A stretch of DNA of 64,000 bases from Flavobacteriales bacterium (lineage in GTDB: Bacteria > Bacteroidota > Bacteroidia > Flavobacteriales_F > PHOS-HE28): assembly GCA_016710015.1 (NCBI GenBank), contig JADJLR010000006.1, positions 124,001-188,000 of the forward strand, written 5' to 3'. Position numbers and translations under genes: made by a program. A model generated the notes under the pieces. That model was not told the DNA's origin. It did not search any database and saw only the letters and a list, made by a program, of their open reading frames with translations. Positions 39,507 to 47,602 of this stretch are shown here, in pieces (position 1 is the first letter of the stretch; every line of letters starts with the position of its first letter).

Positions 39507-39537
39507 CGAATGTAATGGCCAGAGCCAGCGAATGCAA
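39507..39537 (-). promoter_or_regulatory. Promoter of the candidate ncRNA
   Basis: On the minus strand TTG (39537-39535), a 20-nt spacer and TACATTCG (39514-39507) match the Bacteroidota TTG-N17-23-TAnnTTTG arrangement with one mismatch. Initiation near 39500 would give a transcript of about 255 nt ending at the terminator, including a 5' part with a CACCC/GGGTG hairpin. Confidence 0.45.
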
Positions 39538-39598
39538 GGAATGGTGGAAAACTCTTCCGCACCGTGCCGTATCATTGCCAGCTTGTAAACAACGCCAC

Positions 39599-41104
39599 AT
39601 GCCGACCACCTTTTCCTATTTGTCCAGTGCTCTTCTCGTCTGCACGATCGTGCCATTCGCGGCTGCACAATTGCCGGATCACCGGTACGAGTTCATTCCG
39701 TTGGAAGAAACCACGGAGTACAAAACGCTACACCTGGAGTGGAGCGAGGACGCAGCCAATGATCGGTACATGGTGCACATGGAGAAACCAGTGACAGGAA
39801 AGGGCTCCGACCAATTTCACCTGTATCTGTATTCGCGGGAAACAGGGACCATGGTCTCCAAACTGAACTTCGGAGAGGACTGGGCCAAAGGGCGTGGGTT
39901 CGACGATATCCTCTTTCTGAACGACCGACTGTACGTGACCTCGGAAGATGTGAACTACAAGACCGGAAAGGTGGATTTCGTCGCACAGGAGTTCGCACTT
40001 CCCGAGCTCGCTCTGAAGGGCGAACCCATCACCTTTGCGACGATCAACTTCAACCCCAAGGGGCTGACCTGGGATCGGCGCCGTTCCGAGACCTTTCTGG
40101 AAAGCCCGGATGGTGAGCACATCGTCTTCTACTACGACCGGATCAAGACCCAGGAGAATGAACAGTTGGTCTTGCTCTTCATGATGGATGGCAACATGCA
40201 GCCGGTATCACAGAATGCCTATCGCATTCCGTACGAGTCGGATAAGATCGTGACCGCGGGTGTAGAGGTGAACAACAACGGAATCGTGTATGCCTTGATG
40301 ACCTCCAAGTTCAAGAACCGGCCGATCACCAACAAGGAGATCAACTACAGTTATGAGTTGGTGGGTATGTCCGGCGAGACCATGGTGAGCAAGCCGATCG
40401 AATTTCCGGAAGGATACACCGCATTGAAGGCGAACCTCGTGTTGAACGGGGATGCGCCCCGTGTGGGTGGATTCTTCGTGGAACCCGACCAATCCATCAA
40501 GGAAACGGCCGGGCATTTCATCCTGGATCTCGATGAGCAGTTGGCAGGCGTCGGCGAACTCGTCACCCATCGGTACCCGTCACCATTGGACTATCAGTTG
40601 ATGCGAACGGACCTGCTTCAGCGCGCCGATGGTGGATGTTATCTGATCGGTGGTTCTTGGGAAGTTTCCGCAACGGCCATCCAAGAAAAGCTCCTTGTCG
40701 TGAATTCCATCAGTGCTGATGGGACCAACGAATGGACCACGCGGATCCCACGGCGATTGAAGACGAACGACATCTACGAGGACCATGGATACATGACCAT
40801 GCTTACGAAGGACAAGCTCATGGTATTGATGCCGGATGATGAGGACAACCTGCCCCGATACCGTTCGGGCGAGGAGCCGAAACTGATGACAGCGACGAAG
40901 CGTGTGCTCATCACCGTTGGCTTCTCAGATACCGGAAAAGCGGAATTCGCTTCGTTCGAGGACAAGGGACCTTTCAAAGCATATTCGGGCAATTTCTTGA
41001 CCACCGCCAATGTGAACAGGGATAGCCAGGTGTGCTTGGCCAGAAAGACGGATGGCAAGAAATCCGAACTCTGGGGATTCCTGTACTTGAATTTCAAGGA
41101 CTAG
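39599..41104 (+). CDS. Secreted protein of unknown function, paralogue of the 43.5-kb gene
   Basis: A 501-residue protein with signal peptide (SALLVCTIVPFAAAQ). The mature part is beta-rich and propeller-like (LYLYSRETGTMVSKLNF, HIVFYYDRIKTQENEQLVLL, GGCYLIGGSWEV, RVLITVGFSDTGKAEFASF). It shares layout and the ...KLNFGEDW/RLFIYANW-type ending with the 43517-45100 gene, suggesting distant paralogy. No T9SS domain or catalytic motif seen. The ATG at 39599 directly precedes the signal peptide. Confidence 0.7.
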   Translation: MPTTFSYLSSALLVCTIVPFAAAQLPDHRYEFIPLEETTEYKTLHLEWSEDAANDRYMVHMEKPVTGKGSDQFHLYLYSRETGTMVSKLNFGEDWAKGRGFDDILFLNDRLYVTSEDVNYKTGKVDFVAQEFALPELALKGEPITFATINFNPKGLTWDRRRSETFLESPDGEHIVFYYDRIKTQENEQLVLLFMMDGNMQPVSQNAYRIPYESDKIVTAGVEVNNNGIVYALMTSKFKNRPITNKEINYSYELVGMSGETMVSKPIEFPEGYTALKANLVLNGDAPRVGGFFVEPDQSIKETAGHFILDLDEQLAGVGELVTHRYPSPLDYQLMRTDLLQRADGGCYLIGGSWEVSATAIQEKLLVVNSISADGTNEWTTRIPRRLKTNDIYEDHGYMTMLTKDKLMVLMPDDEDNLPRYRSGEEPKLMTATKRVLITVGFSDTGKAEFASFEDKGPFKAYSGNFLTTANVNRDSQVCLARKTDGKKSELWGFLYLNFKD

Positions 41105-41146
41105 GTCGGAGCATATTCGAAGCGGATCAGGAATTGGCCTCCGCTC

Positions 41147-41689
41147 TTATCCGTCCCCCTTCTGCCCCACGAAGTGGTCTTCCTTGTCCTCGAATAGGAT
41201 GTTGAAGGTGGTGAGGCTGCCGTAGCAACGCGTGATGTATTGCTGCAACTCCACCTTGTCCTGTTCGCTCAGGGCGCTGTGCGCGTTGATCTTCTGCTCC
41301 AACACACGGAACCGATCCCGGATCATCACGATCTTGTGGAAGAAGTCGTCGATGGGCAGTTCCTTGCTCTTGAGCGACGCATCCTTCGGGCGTAGGTCAA
41401 GAATTCCGCCTTCATAGCGGCGTGCCATTTCGACCGGGCGCTGGGGGGACTGCATCTCCTCCAGCACCTCGCGCAAGCAGTCCTGCACGTGTTCCAGATC
41501 CAATGGGACCTTCTCCACTTCCGCTCCCGGAGCGATGACCTCCAAGCCTTCGAAACTCCGACTGATGGGTTGCTCGCCGTGTTCCTGGAAGAAGACGTGG
41601 ATGGTGCGCGGGTCCAGGTCGTAGATCACACCAATGCCCATGGACGGATGTTTCACGCGAGCGCCGATGCTGATGTCGTAGTATTCCAT
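41147..41689 (-). CDS. Conserved hypothetical protein with a CarD/KOW-like N-terminus
   Basis: A 180-residue cytoplasmic protein. The first 45 residues (YDISIGARVKHPSMGIGVIY, then IHVFFQEHGEQPISRSFEGL) form a small beta-barrel resembling CarD/DUF3553 domains, which bind RNA polymerase or nucleic acid. The remainder is helical with coiled-coil character. The start at 41689 is chosen over 41707 because MEYYDIS begins the domain. Function not established. Confidence 0.6.
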   Translation of the reverse strand: MEYYDISIGARVKHPSMGIGVIYDLDPRTIHVFFQEHGEQPISRSFEGLEVIAPGAEVEKVPLDLEHVQDCLREVLEEMQSPQRPVEMARRYEGGILDLRPKDASLKSKELPIDDFFHKIVMIRDRFRVLEQKINAHSALSEQDKVELQQYITRCYGSLTTFNILFEDKEDHFVGQKGDG

Positions 41690-41735
41690 AGTTGTGGGAT
41701 GGATCACAAAGAAAGCCGATCACAGGGAGCAGTGA

Positions 41736-43454
41736 TCACTTCGTAATGCGCACCACCGGATAGCGTCGGTAGTTCGGTTCGAAATACGGCGACCGCTGGT
41801 AGACGAAGTAGAGCTGCGCCCAGTCGTCCTTGGCAAAGGCGGGGTCGGCGTTTCGCTTGGCTTCGAACGCGGCCTTCAACGCCGCGTCCTTGACCAAGAG
41901 GTCCGCTGCGATGTCCTCGAAGACGTAATCGCTGAACCATTCCTTCTGTTGCAGCATGGTGTCGAAGAAGCCCCACGCGAAGTAGCTGTCCGCGCATCGT
42001 GGCTCCAGGATCTCCATCACCAATTGGTCGGTTGGGTGGCCCATAGGAACCAGAACATCGCCAGGCCGACCAGTGACCTCTTCGCGCTCCACGGTGGTCG
42101 AGACCCCGTGATGGAGGTAATGCCCTTCGTATGGACCCGATGTCGTTTCGAAGTCTTTGATCCGCTGTACTTCCGCATCGAACGTGCGCGACCTCACGAG
42201 TCGTTCCATGGGCACCTTGTCCAAGGCCAACCGCTCGATCACTTCGTGCCATGCTTGCGGAATGAGGTAGGCTTTCGGCTTCTCGATCTGCAACGTGGAG
42301 ACCCCCTGATCGAACCAAGGCACGTTCACCTTGGTGGGGCGGTCCTGATCGTAGTACAACCGATCCAGGCCTGTCACAGCGCTCTTCGTGCACTTCGCCT
42401 CGTACCCGAGCCATTCCACGGGTTTTGAAGCCGCCGTGTCCAGTTTCCAATTCGTTGCGTAGCGTTGTTCAGTGGCCGCATTGGAGCGTGCTTTCGCAAT
42501 GGCATCGCGCAATTCCTGCGGGTGTTCGTTCATCGCGGCCAAGGTGCCCAACATCAACTGGAAGGTGGCATTCACGCGATCCGCATACGGCTTCAACATG
42601 TGCGCTTCACTGATCAGTGCCACACGACCGCGTAGTGCATTGTATCCCGTGCTGTAGCGCGGACCATCCATGAAGCCGGTCAGTCCCTCTTCGGGGCTGT
42701 GCTTCACCGTTTCGAAGTAGGGTCCCATCGGGATCTTGCGTGCCTTCATCCACGCGTGGAGCCGGGGAGTCAGTACGTTCCGCATGTAGGTGCTCATCGC
42801 GTCATCCACCTTGTCCGGGTGGGTCATGAGCAATTCCATCACGTACTGATGGTCGGCGCCGTTGGTCACGTGTGTTTCGAAGTACACATCCGGATCCCAC
42901 GCCGTTAGTGCGCGCAACAGCGTGCGCGTGTTGCTGGCATCGGCCTTGATGAAGTCGCGGTTCAGGTCCAAATTGCGGGCGTTGGCCCGGAAGCCATATT
43001 CCGCAGGACCGTTCTGGTTGGCCCTGCTATTGCTGCTGCGTTGCCGTGCTCCGCTCACGTTGTACATGGGCACGATGCAAACGGCCGTTCGCGCCAACAG
43101 ACCCATGTACTGGTCGCTGTCCAAGAGGGCTTGGGTCAGCAGCAGGCTGGCATCCACCCCATCGGGTTCGCCGGCATGGATCGCGTTGGTGATCCACAGG
43201 ATGTTCTTGCCCGCTGCGCGGATGCTGTCCGGTGTGAAGCCACTGCCATCGGAGAGCACGAAGAGGTGGATGGGTGATCCATCGTCATCGGTCCCGATCT
43301 CCATCAAGTGCACACCCGAGCGCGTGGTGGCGAATTCCTGGAAGCGCTCCATGGTCTGCTCCCAGGTCGGCGTGGTGTTGCCCTCAAAGCGCCATTGGGC
43401 GCTTGCACCCAGTGCGAAGGCGAAGAGAAGTGGGAGACCGATGCTGCGTACCAT
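41736..43454 (-). CDS. Secreted M14-family zinc carboxypeptidase
   Basis: A 572-residue exported metallopeptidase. After the signal peptide (LPLLFAFALGASAQ) the zinc ligands are H93 and E96 (NAIHAGEPDG) and H195 (YFETHVTNGADHQY), with the substrate-binding NLDLNRDF (Asn-Arg) between. The catalytic glutamate probably lies in the ALISEAHML region. A C-terminal beta-rich domain of ~200 residues follows. The start at 43454 is 4 nt from a promoter box; the open frame to 43871 overlaps the upstream gene in another frame. Confidence 0.88.
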   Translation of the reverse strand: MVRSIGLPLLFAFALGASAQWRFEGNTTPTWEQTMERFQEFATTRSGVHLMEIGTDDDGSPIHLFVLSDGSGFTPDSIRAAGKNILWITNAIHAGEPDGVDASLLLTQALLDSDQYMGLLARTAVCIVPMYNVSGARQRSSNSRANQNGPAEYGFRANARNLDLNRDFIKADASNTRTLLRALTAWDPDVYFETHVTNGADHQYVMELLMTHPDKVDDAMSTYMRNVLTPRLHAWMKARKIPMGPYFETVKHSPEEGLTGFMDGPRYSTGYNALRGRVALISEAHMLKPYADRVNATFQLMLGTLAAMNEHPQELRDAIAKARSNAATEQRYATNWKLDTAASKPVEWLGYEAKCTKSAVTGLDRLYYDQDRPTKVNVPWFDQGVSTLQIEKPKAYLIPQAWHEVIERLALDKVPMERLVRSRTFDAEVQRIKDFETTSGPYEGHYLHHGVSTTVEREEVTGRPGDVLVPMGHPTDQLVMEILEPRCADSYFAWGFFDTMLQQKEWFSDYVFEDIAADLLVKDAALKAAFEAKRNADPAFAKDDWAQLYFVYQRSPYFEPNYRRYPVVRITK

Positions 43455-43458
43455 CCTA

Positions 43459-43500
43459 CAAAAATGGAGAACCGCCGACATCCCGATGGAAGTCGGCGGT
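43459..43500 (-). terminator. Terminator of the 43.5-kb gene overlapping the peptidase promoter
   Basis: On the minus strand ACCGCCGAC and GTCGGCGGT (9-bp stem) are followed by TCTCCATTTTTG. The end of this T-run, CATTTTTG (43466-43459), also matches the TAnnTTTG box with one mismatch and lies exactly 4 nt before the ATG of the M14 peptidase. One sequence may both end one transcript and start the next. Confidence 0.7.
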
Positions 43501-43516
43501 CCTCTCTTCAGAGATC

Positions 43517-45100
43517 CTATCGGAAGGTGACGGTCCCGTACTGGTGGTCCTTGCGCCAATTCGCGTAGATGAACAAGCGGTCGTCGCCGATCTGCACACC
43601 GGCTTTCGGGCGGGTCATGGCTTCGCGCTTCTCCATGGCAAGCAAGGCTTCGCGGCTCACCTTGCCGTCGCCGTTGATCGTGGCCAGGGTGATCAGCATG
43701 TCCTTGCCGTAGCGGAAGGGTTCCACCTTGTCTCCCGGCGTCAGGAAGAGGTTCTTTCCGCTGTCGTTGAAGAGCAGGTAGATGTTGTCCTCCTTCACCA
43801 CCATGGCGTAGGACGAATACCGGCCACCGTCGTTGGTGCTGTGCTGCCGCTTGGGCACTTTCGCCGCCCATTCGATCTCGCCGGATGGATCCACGTTCAC
43901 CACGATGATGTCGTTGTAGATGTAGTGGTAGGTGGTCGTGGTGGTGGTGCCTCCGTTCGGGCTGCTCGTGGTGGTGGTGGTCACGTAGAACCGATACTGC
44001 TCGCCCACCATCACGGCACCGCCGTCCGTGCGGCGCACGATGTCGCGCAATTCGTAGTTGTACAGTTCGATCTCCTCCCCCTTCTTGTCGGCCCGTTTGG
44101 AGGCTTTCGCCTCTTCCTTCTCGGTCATGTACTGGGTGATGAAGTCCGCATCGAACTCCTTGAAGCTGGAATGGGTGACCTGCTTGGTGTTCTGGTCCAG
44201 CTTCAAAAAGAAGGTGCCGCTCACCGCGAACGATCCTTTCTTTCCGTAGAAACCACCGCAGAGGATATCCCCTTCGTCGCCGATGTTCAGCGTTAGGTCC
44301 TGCAGGAATTTGTCCGCGATCTCGATGGGGTTGTCCTCGGGTTCGCTGCCGTCGTTCTGGTAGGTGAGCACGTGGTAGGTGTAGGTGGCCTTGCCGTCCT
44401 TGCGCAATTCCTTGGCAGCGCGCTTTTCCGCGTACTTGTTGCCGATCATGATCACGGCCCCATCGTTCGTCACGCGGGTCTCCACCACGGCGAATTCACT
44501 GTCCAGGTAAGGCAGATCCACGGAACGCTCCCACATCGGCGTGAGGTCCCGGTCGAATACGCTGAGCTTGAATCGCTCGCGTCCTTCCTTTTCGTAGGGC
44601 AATTGTTGGTCCACCAGGATCATCCGCTCATCCGGCGAGATCCGGACCGAGAAGGATCCCGCACGCCGCCCTTCCGCAGCCATCACCGCCACCCGCTGCA
44701 TCCGACCCATCGGTGCGAAGCCCGCCTCGCTGAACGAGCGCACGAACAAGGTGTTGATGTCGGCCTTCTTGTCGAAGTAGCTGGAGAAGACCAGGATCCG
44801 ATCGTCCAATACCTGCACCGTTTCCAGTGCATGATCGTCCTTGTCGATCTCCATGGGCAGCAACTTCTGGTAAACGATGCGGTGGGATGCATCCATCTTC
44901 CGCAGGAAGCGTTCCTTCTTCTGCCACACCAGCATGTAGACGAAGTCGTCGGTGTAGCCCACGACCATGTCGAAGGCGCCGTCCTTGCTGTCGTTCATCT
45001 CCGGCCCCCACTCCACCGTGGCGCGTTCCGTTTTCGTTTGCGCCTGGAGCGGCAGGTTCAAGAGGACCAAAAAGGCCCAGAACAGGTGGCGTTGGATCAT
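43517..45100 (-). CDS. Secreted protein of unknown function
   Basis: A 527-residue exported protein (signal LFWAFLVLLNLPLQAQ). The mature sequence is propeller-like with FVYMLVWQKKERFLRKMD, SVRISPDERMILVDQQ and a threonine-rich loop VTTTTTSSPNGGTTTTTT in the second half. It resembles the 39.6-kb gene in organisation. No catalytic motif. The ATG at 45100 is used; the open frame upstream to 45364 has no signal-like sequence. Confidence 0.7.
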   Translation of the reverse strand: MIQRHLFWAFLVLLNLPLQAQTKTERATVEWGPEMNDSKDGAFDMVVGYTDDFVYMLVWQKKERFLRKMDASHRIVYQKLLPMEIDKDDHALETVQVLDDRILVFSSYFDKKADINTLFVRSFSEAGFAPMGRMQRVAVMAAEGRRAGSFSVRISPDERMILVDQQLPYEKEGRERFKLSVFDRDLTPMWERSVDLPYLDSEFAVVETRVTNDGAVIMIGNKYAEKRAAKELRKDGKATYTYHVLTYQNDGSEPEDNPIEIADKFLQDLTLNIGDEGDILCGGFYGKKGSFAVSGTFFLKLDQNTKQVTHSSFKEFDADFITQYMTEKEEAKASKRADKKGEEIELYNYELRDIVRRTDGGAVMVGEQYRFYVTTTTTSSPNGGTTTTTTYHYIYNDIIVVNVDPSGEIEWAAKVPKRQHSTNDGGRYSSYAMVVKEDNIYLLFNDSGKNLFLTPGDKVEPFRYGKDMLITLATINGDGKVSREALLAMEKREAMTRPKAGVQIGDDRLFIYANWRKDHQYGTVTFR

Positions 45101-45280
45101 TCGTGTGGCAGGTGTTGGAGGTCGGTGGGATCGGTCCATGGCCCATCCATCAGGGGACGGTATCGGGGCATGGCCCAGTGCGGCTGCAATTCTGGGGCCG
45201 CGAATATAGCTGCCCCGGCCATGTATGATCCCCCACGAACAGGGCCATCGCCTCTTATCCGCCGCGAAGCCGTAAGGACC

Positions 45281-45311
45281 CATCCACAGAACACACGGAT
45301 GGACACGGATG
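45281..45311. repeat. Short-word repeat (CACGGATG type)
   Basis: CACACGGATGGACACGGATG with a preceding CATCCACAGAACA is a degenerate tandem of ACACGGATG. Related CATCCGC words recur inverted around 45350-45435. Confidence 0.5.
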
Positions 45312-45499
45312 TTCCGCCTAGCGGCGGAAGGAAGACCGATACCTTGAACTCTCATCCGCTTCATCCGGGATCCGCCTGCACATCACATCCACAGCGCCTT
45401 CTCCTCCGGCATCAGCTGTATCCATCCGCGTCATCCCGCCAAGTCGGGACCGGTCCTGCAGAAGGGATCAAGACCCAAGAGCCCTGCCCCATAAAAGGC

Positions 45500-45531
45500 G
45501 ACCCCGGTACCTAGGCGGAAGCACCGGGGTC
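45500..45531 (-). terminator. Hairpin terminator
   Basis: A 9-bp stem GACCCCGGT / ACCGGGGTC; on the minus strand it is followed by GCCTTTTATG. It lies 36 bp after the end of the small ORF at 45568-45732. Confidence 0.6.
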
Positions 45532-45567
45532 TTCGGAACACAGGACCGAGGTCCTGGTCAGTAACGT

Positions 45568-45732
45568 TCAGGCCATGGGAAAGGCGATGGAATTCTCATC
45601 GCCATTCTCTACGTTCGGTTGCGCCAATTGTTCCACGCGGGCAGGCTCCTGTACCGGAGGAAGGCTCTGTGCGAACAATTGTTCTTCGTCGGTAAGGCAG
45701 AGCAAGAGGGTAAGCGTTTGGACTGGCCACAT
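45568..45732 (-). CDS. Possible small secreted peptide (54 residues)
   Basis: A 54-codon frame starting MWPVQTLTLLLCLT and continuing with an acidic, proline-rich mature part to FPMA. The hydrophobic start resembles a short signal peptide, though acidic residues interrupt it. A rho-independent terminator follows downstream on the same strand, which supports a real transcript. Not recognised. Confidence 0.35.
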   Translation of the reverse strand: MWPVQTLTLLLCLTDEEQLFAQSLPPVQEPARVEQLAQPNVENGDENSIAFPMA

Positions 45733-46027
45733 GGTCGTTCAGGTGTTTTGAGGTGTGCCGGTCATCTTGAAGGTGCTGCAAGTTGAGGGATCCGGGTAGG
45801 CCCTGTCAAGACCAACGTGTGATTTTCTTCGACGAATGGGGGTCTGCGTTTGATGGAGAGCCTTTCCGATGGACTAGAGGGATGGGCGTTAGGGAGCTGA
45901 AAGCTTGGTGTGTGCAAGCATGGACCAGCAAATGGGTGAACCAGACCGAGTGGCCGATACAGCCGAAAGAAGGAGGCCCACCACAATGACCCGCGCGATG
46001 GGAACCTACCCCCTATTTTCACGGCCC

Positions 46028-47602
46028 ATGACCGCCAAACAACGCCTCGAAGCCACCCTCTGGGACATCGCCAATGCCCTGCGCGGCAAGATGAGCGCGG
46101 ACGACTTCCGCGACTACATCCTCGGCTTCATCTTCTTCAAGTACCTCAGCGAGAAGATGGAATTGTATGCCGACGAGATCCTGCACCCGGACGGCATCAC
46201 CTACGACCAGATCACCGCAAAGACCAAGGACCGCGAAGCGTACCTGAAGGCCGTGAGTGACTTGAGCGTAGAACAACTCGGCTATTTTCTGGAGCCCGAA
46301 GAACTCTTCAAGAGTATTGTGCCTGCGGGCGAAGACGAGGACGGGGTGGATGCGCCCTTCATTCTGGATAAGCTCACCGACGTATTGCGACATATAAGTG
46401 AGAGCACACAAGGACATGAGAGCGAGGAGGACTTTGCAAACTTGTTCGAAGACCTAGATCTCACCAGTAGTAAATTGGGCAAAAGCGAGACGGATAAGAA
46501 CAACCTTGTCGTGAAAGTTCTTCGCAAGCTGGCGACGGTTGATTTTGAACTCGGCGCAGATAGTAGCGATGTGCTCGGTGACGCTTATGAGTTCCTGATC
46601 GAGAAATTCGCGAGTGGCGCTGGTAAGAAAGCCGGCGAATTCTACACACCTAAGGAGGTGAGTATGGTACTGGCCAAGATCGTCACTACGGGCAAGAAGC
46701 GACTCAAGAACGCCTATGACCCTGCTTGTGGAAGTGGATCATTATTGCTCCGTATCCGTCACGAAGTGTTGGATATCGGACAGTTGGTGGGACAAGAAAT
46801 GAATCCCACGACCTACAATTTGTGTCGCATGAACATGATCATGCACGACATGCATTATAGGCGATTCGACATACACAACGAAGATTCATTGGAACGCCCG
46901 CAGCATATGGGCGAGCAATTTGAGGCGGTTGTGGCCAACCCGCCCTTCAGCGCGCACTGGAAGGCCGGACCCACCAAGAGCTCGGACGACCGTTTCAGCG
47001 CGCCCGGCAAACTGGCGCCCAAGACCAAGGCGGACTTTGCTTTTCTGCTGCACATGCTGCACCACTTGGATGATGGTGGAACACTGGCCTGCGTACTGCC
47101 ACATGGCGTGCTGTTTCGTGGAGCGGCCGAGGCGCACATCCGCGAATACTTGATACGCGACCTCAACGTGCTCGATGCCGTGATCGGTTTGCCCGGGCAG
47201 ATCTTTTACGGCACCGGCATCCCCACCAGCATCGTGGTGCTGAAGAAGGGCCGCAAGGACCGCGACAACATCCTGTTCATCGATGCCAGTGCCGAAGGGA
47301 ACTACGAGAAGGTGAAGACGCAGAACAAGTTGCGGCCGGAAGATGTGGACCGCATCGTAAGCACCTACCGCGAACGCAGCGAGCAGGAGAAGTACAGCCA
47401 CGTGGCCACGCTGGCCGAGGTAAAGGCCAACGGCTACAACCTGAACATACCGCGCTACGTGGACACCTTTGAGGCCGAGGATGCCGTAGACCTGAAAGCC
47501 GTGGCGAAGGAGCTGCAGGCATTAGAGAAGGGGATGAAAGAGACCGATGCCGAGTTGGCGAAGTATTGCAAGGAGTTGGGAATTGAAATGCCGTTCGCGT
47601 GA
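46028..47602 (+). CDS. hsdM: Type I restriction-modification methyltransferase subunit HsdM
   Basis: HsdM methylates adenines at the sequence chosen by HsdS. The 524-residue protein has the N-terminal helical domain (LWDIANALRGKMSADDFRDY), the FYTPKEV region, the SAM-binding DPACGSGSLL at residues 231-240 and the catalytic NPPF at 304-307. The C-terminal TGIPTSIVVLKKG and NLNIPRYVDT are typical. The start at 46028 follows a TATTTTCA box by 6 nt. Its stop overlaps the hsdS ATG by one base. Confidence 0.95.
   Translation: MTAKQRLEATLWDIANALRGKMSADDFRDYILGFIFFKYLSEKMELYADEILHPDGITYDQITAKTKDREAYLKAVSDLSVEQLGYFLEPEELFKSIVPAGEDEDGVDAPFILDKLTDVLRHISESTQGHESEEDFANLFEDLDLTSSKLGKSETDKNNLVVKVLRKLATVDFELGADSSDVLGDAYEFLIEKFASGAGKKAGEFYTPKEVSMVLAKIVTTGKKRLKNAYDPACGSGSLLLRIRHEVLDIGQLVGQEMNPTTYNLCRMNMIMHDMHYRRFDIHNEDSLERPQHMGEQFEAVVANPPFSAHWKAGPTKSSDDRFSAPGKLAPKTKADFAFLLHMLHHLDDGGTLACVLPHGVLFRGAAEAHIREYLIRDLNVLDAVIGLPGQIFYGTGIPTSIVVLKKGRKDRDNILFIDASAEGNYEKVKTQNKLRPEDVDRIVSTYRERSEQEKYSHVATLAEVKANGYNLNIPRYVDTFEAEDAVDLKAVAKELQALEKGMKETDAELAKYCKELGIEMPFA

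Larger units (their letters stand above)
45101..46027. other. Intergenic region between the secreted protein and hsdM
   Basis: About 930 bp with no conserved long gene. It contains a short-word repeat at 45281-45311, a TTCCGCC/GGCGGAA hairpin near 45311-45330, a minus-strand terminator at 45500-45531, a possible 54-codon gene at 45568-45732, and a TATTTTCA box (46014-46021) 6 nt before the hsdM ATG. Longer frames on either strand here look like chance. Confidence 0.5.

Noticed and set aside
39292..39609. A 105-codon minus-strand frame
   Set aside because: It covers the pairings of the candidate structured RNA, has no recognisable domain or signal peptide, and overlaps its promoter.
45762..46022. 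Minus-strand frame upstream of hsdM
   Set aside because: Low-complexity composition, no motif, and it overlaps the hsdM promoter box.
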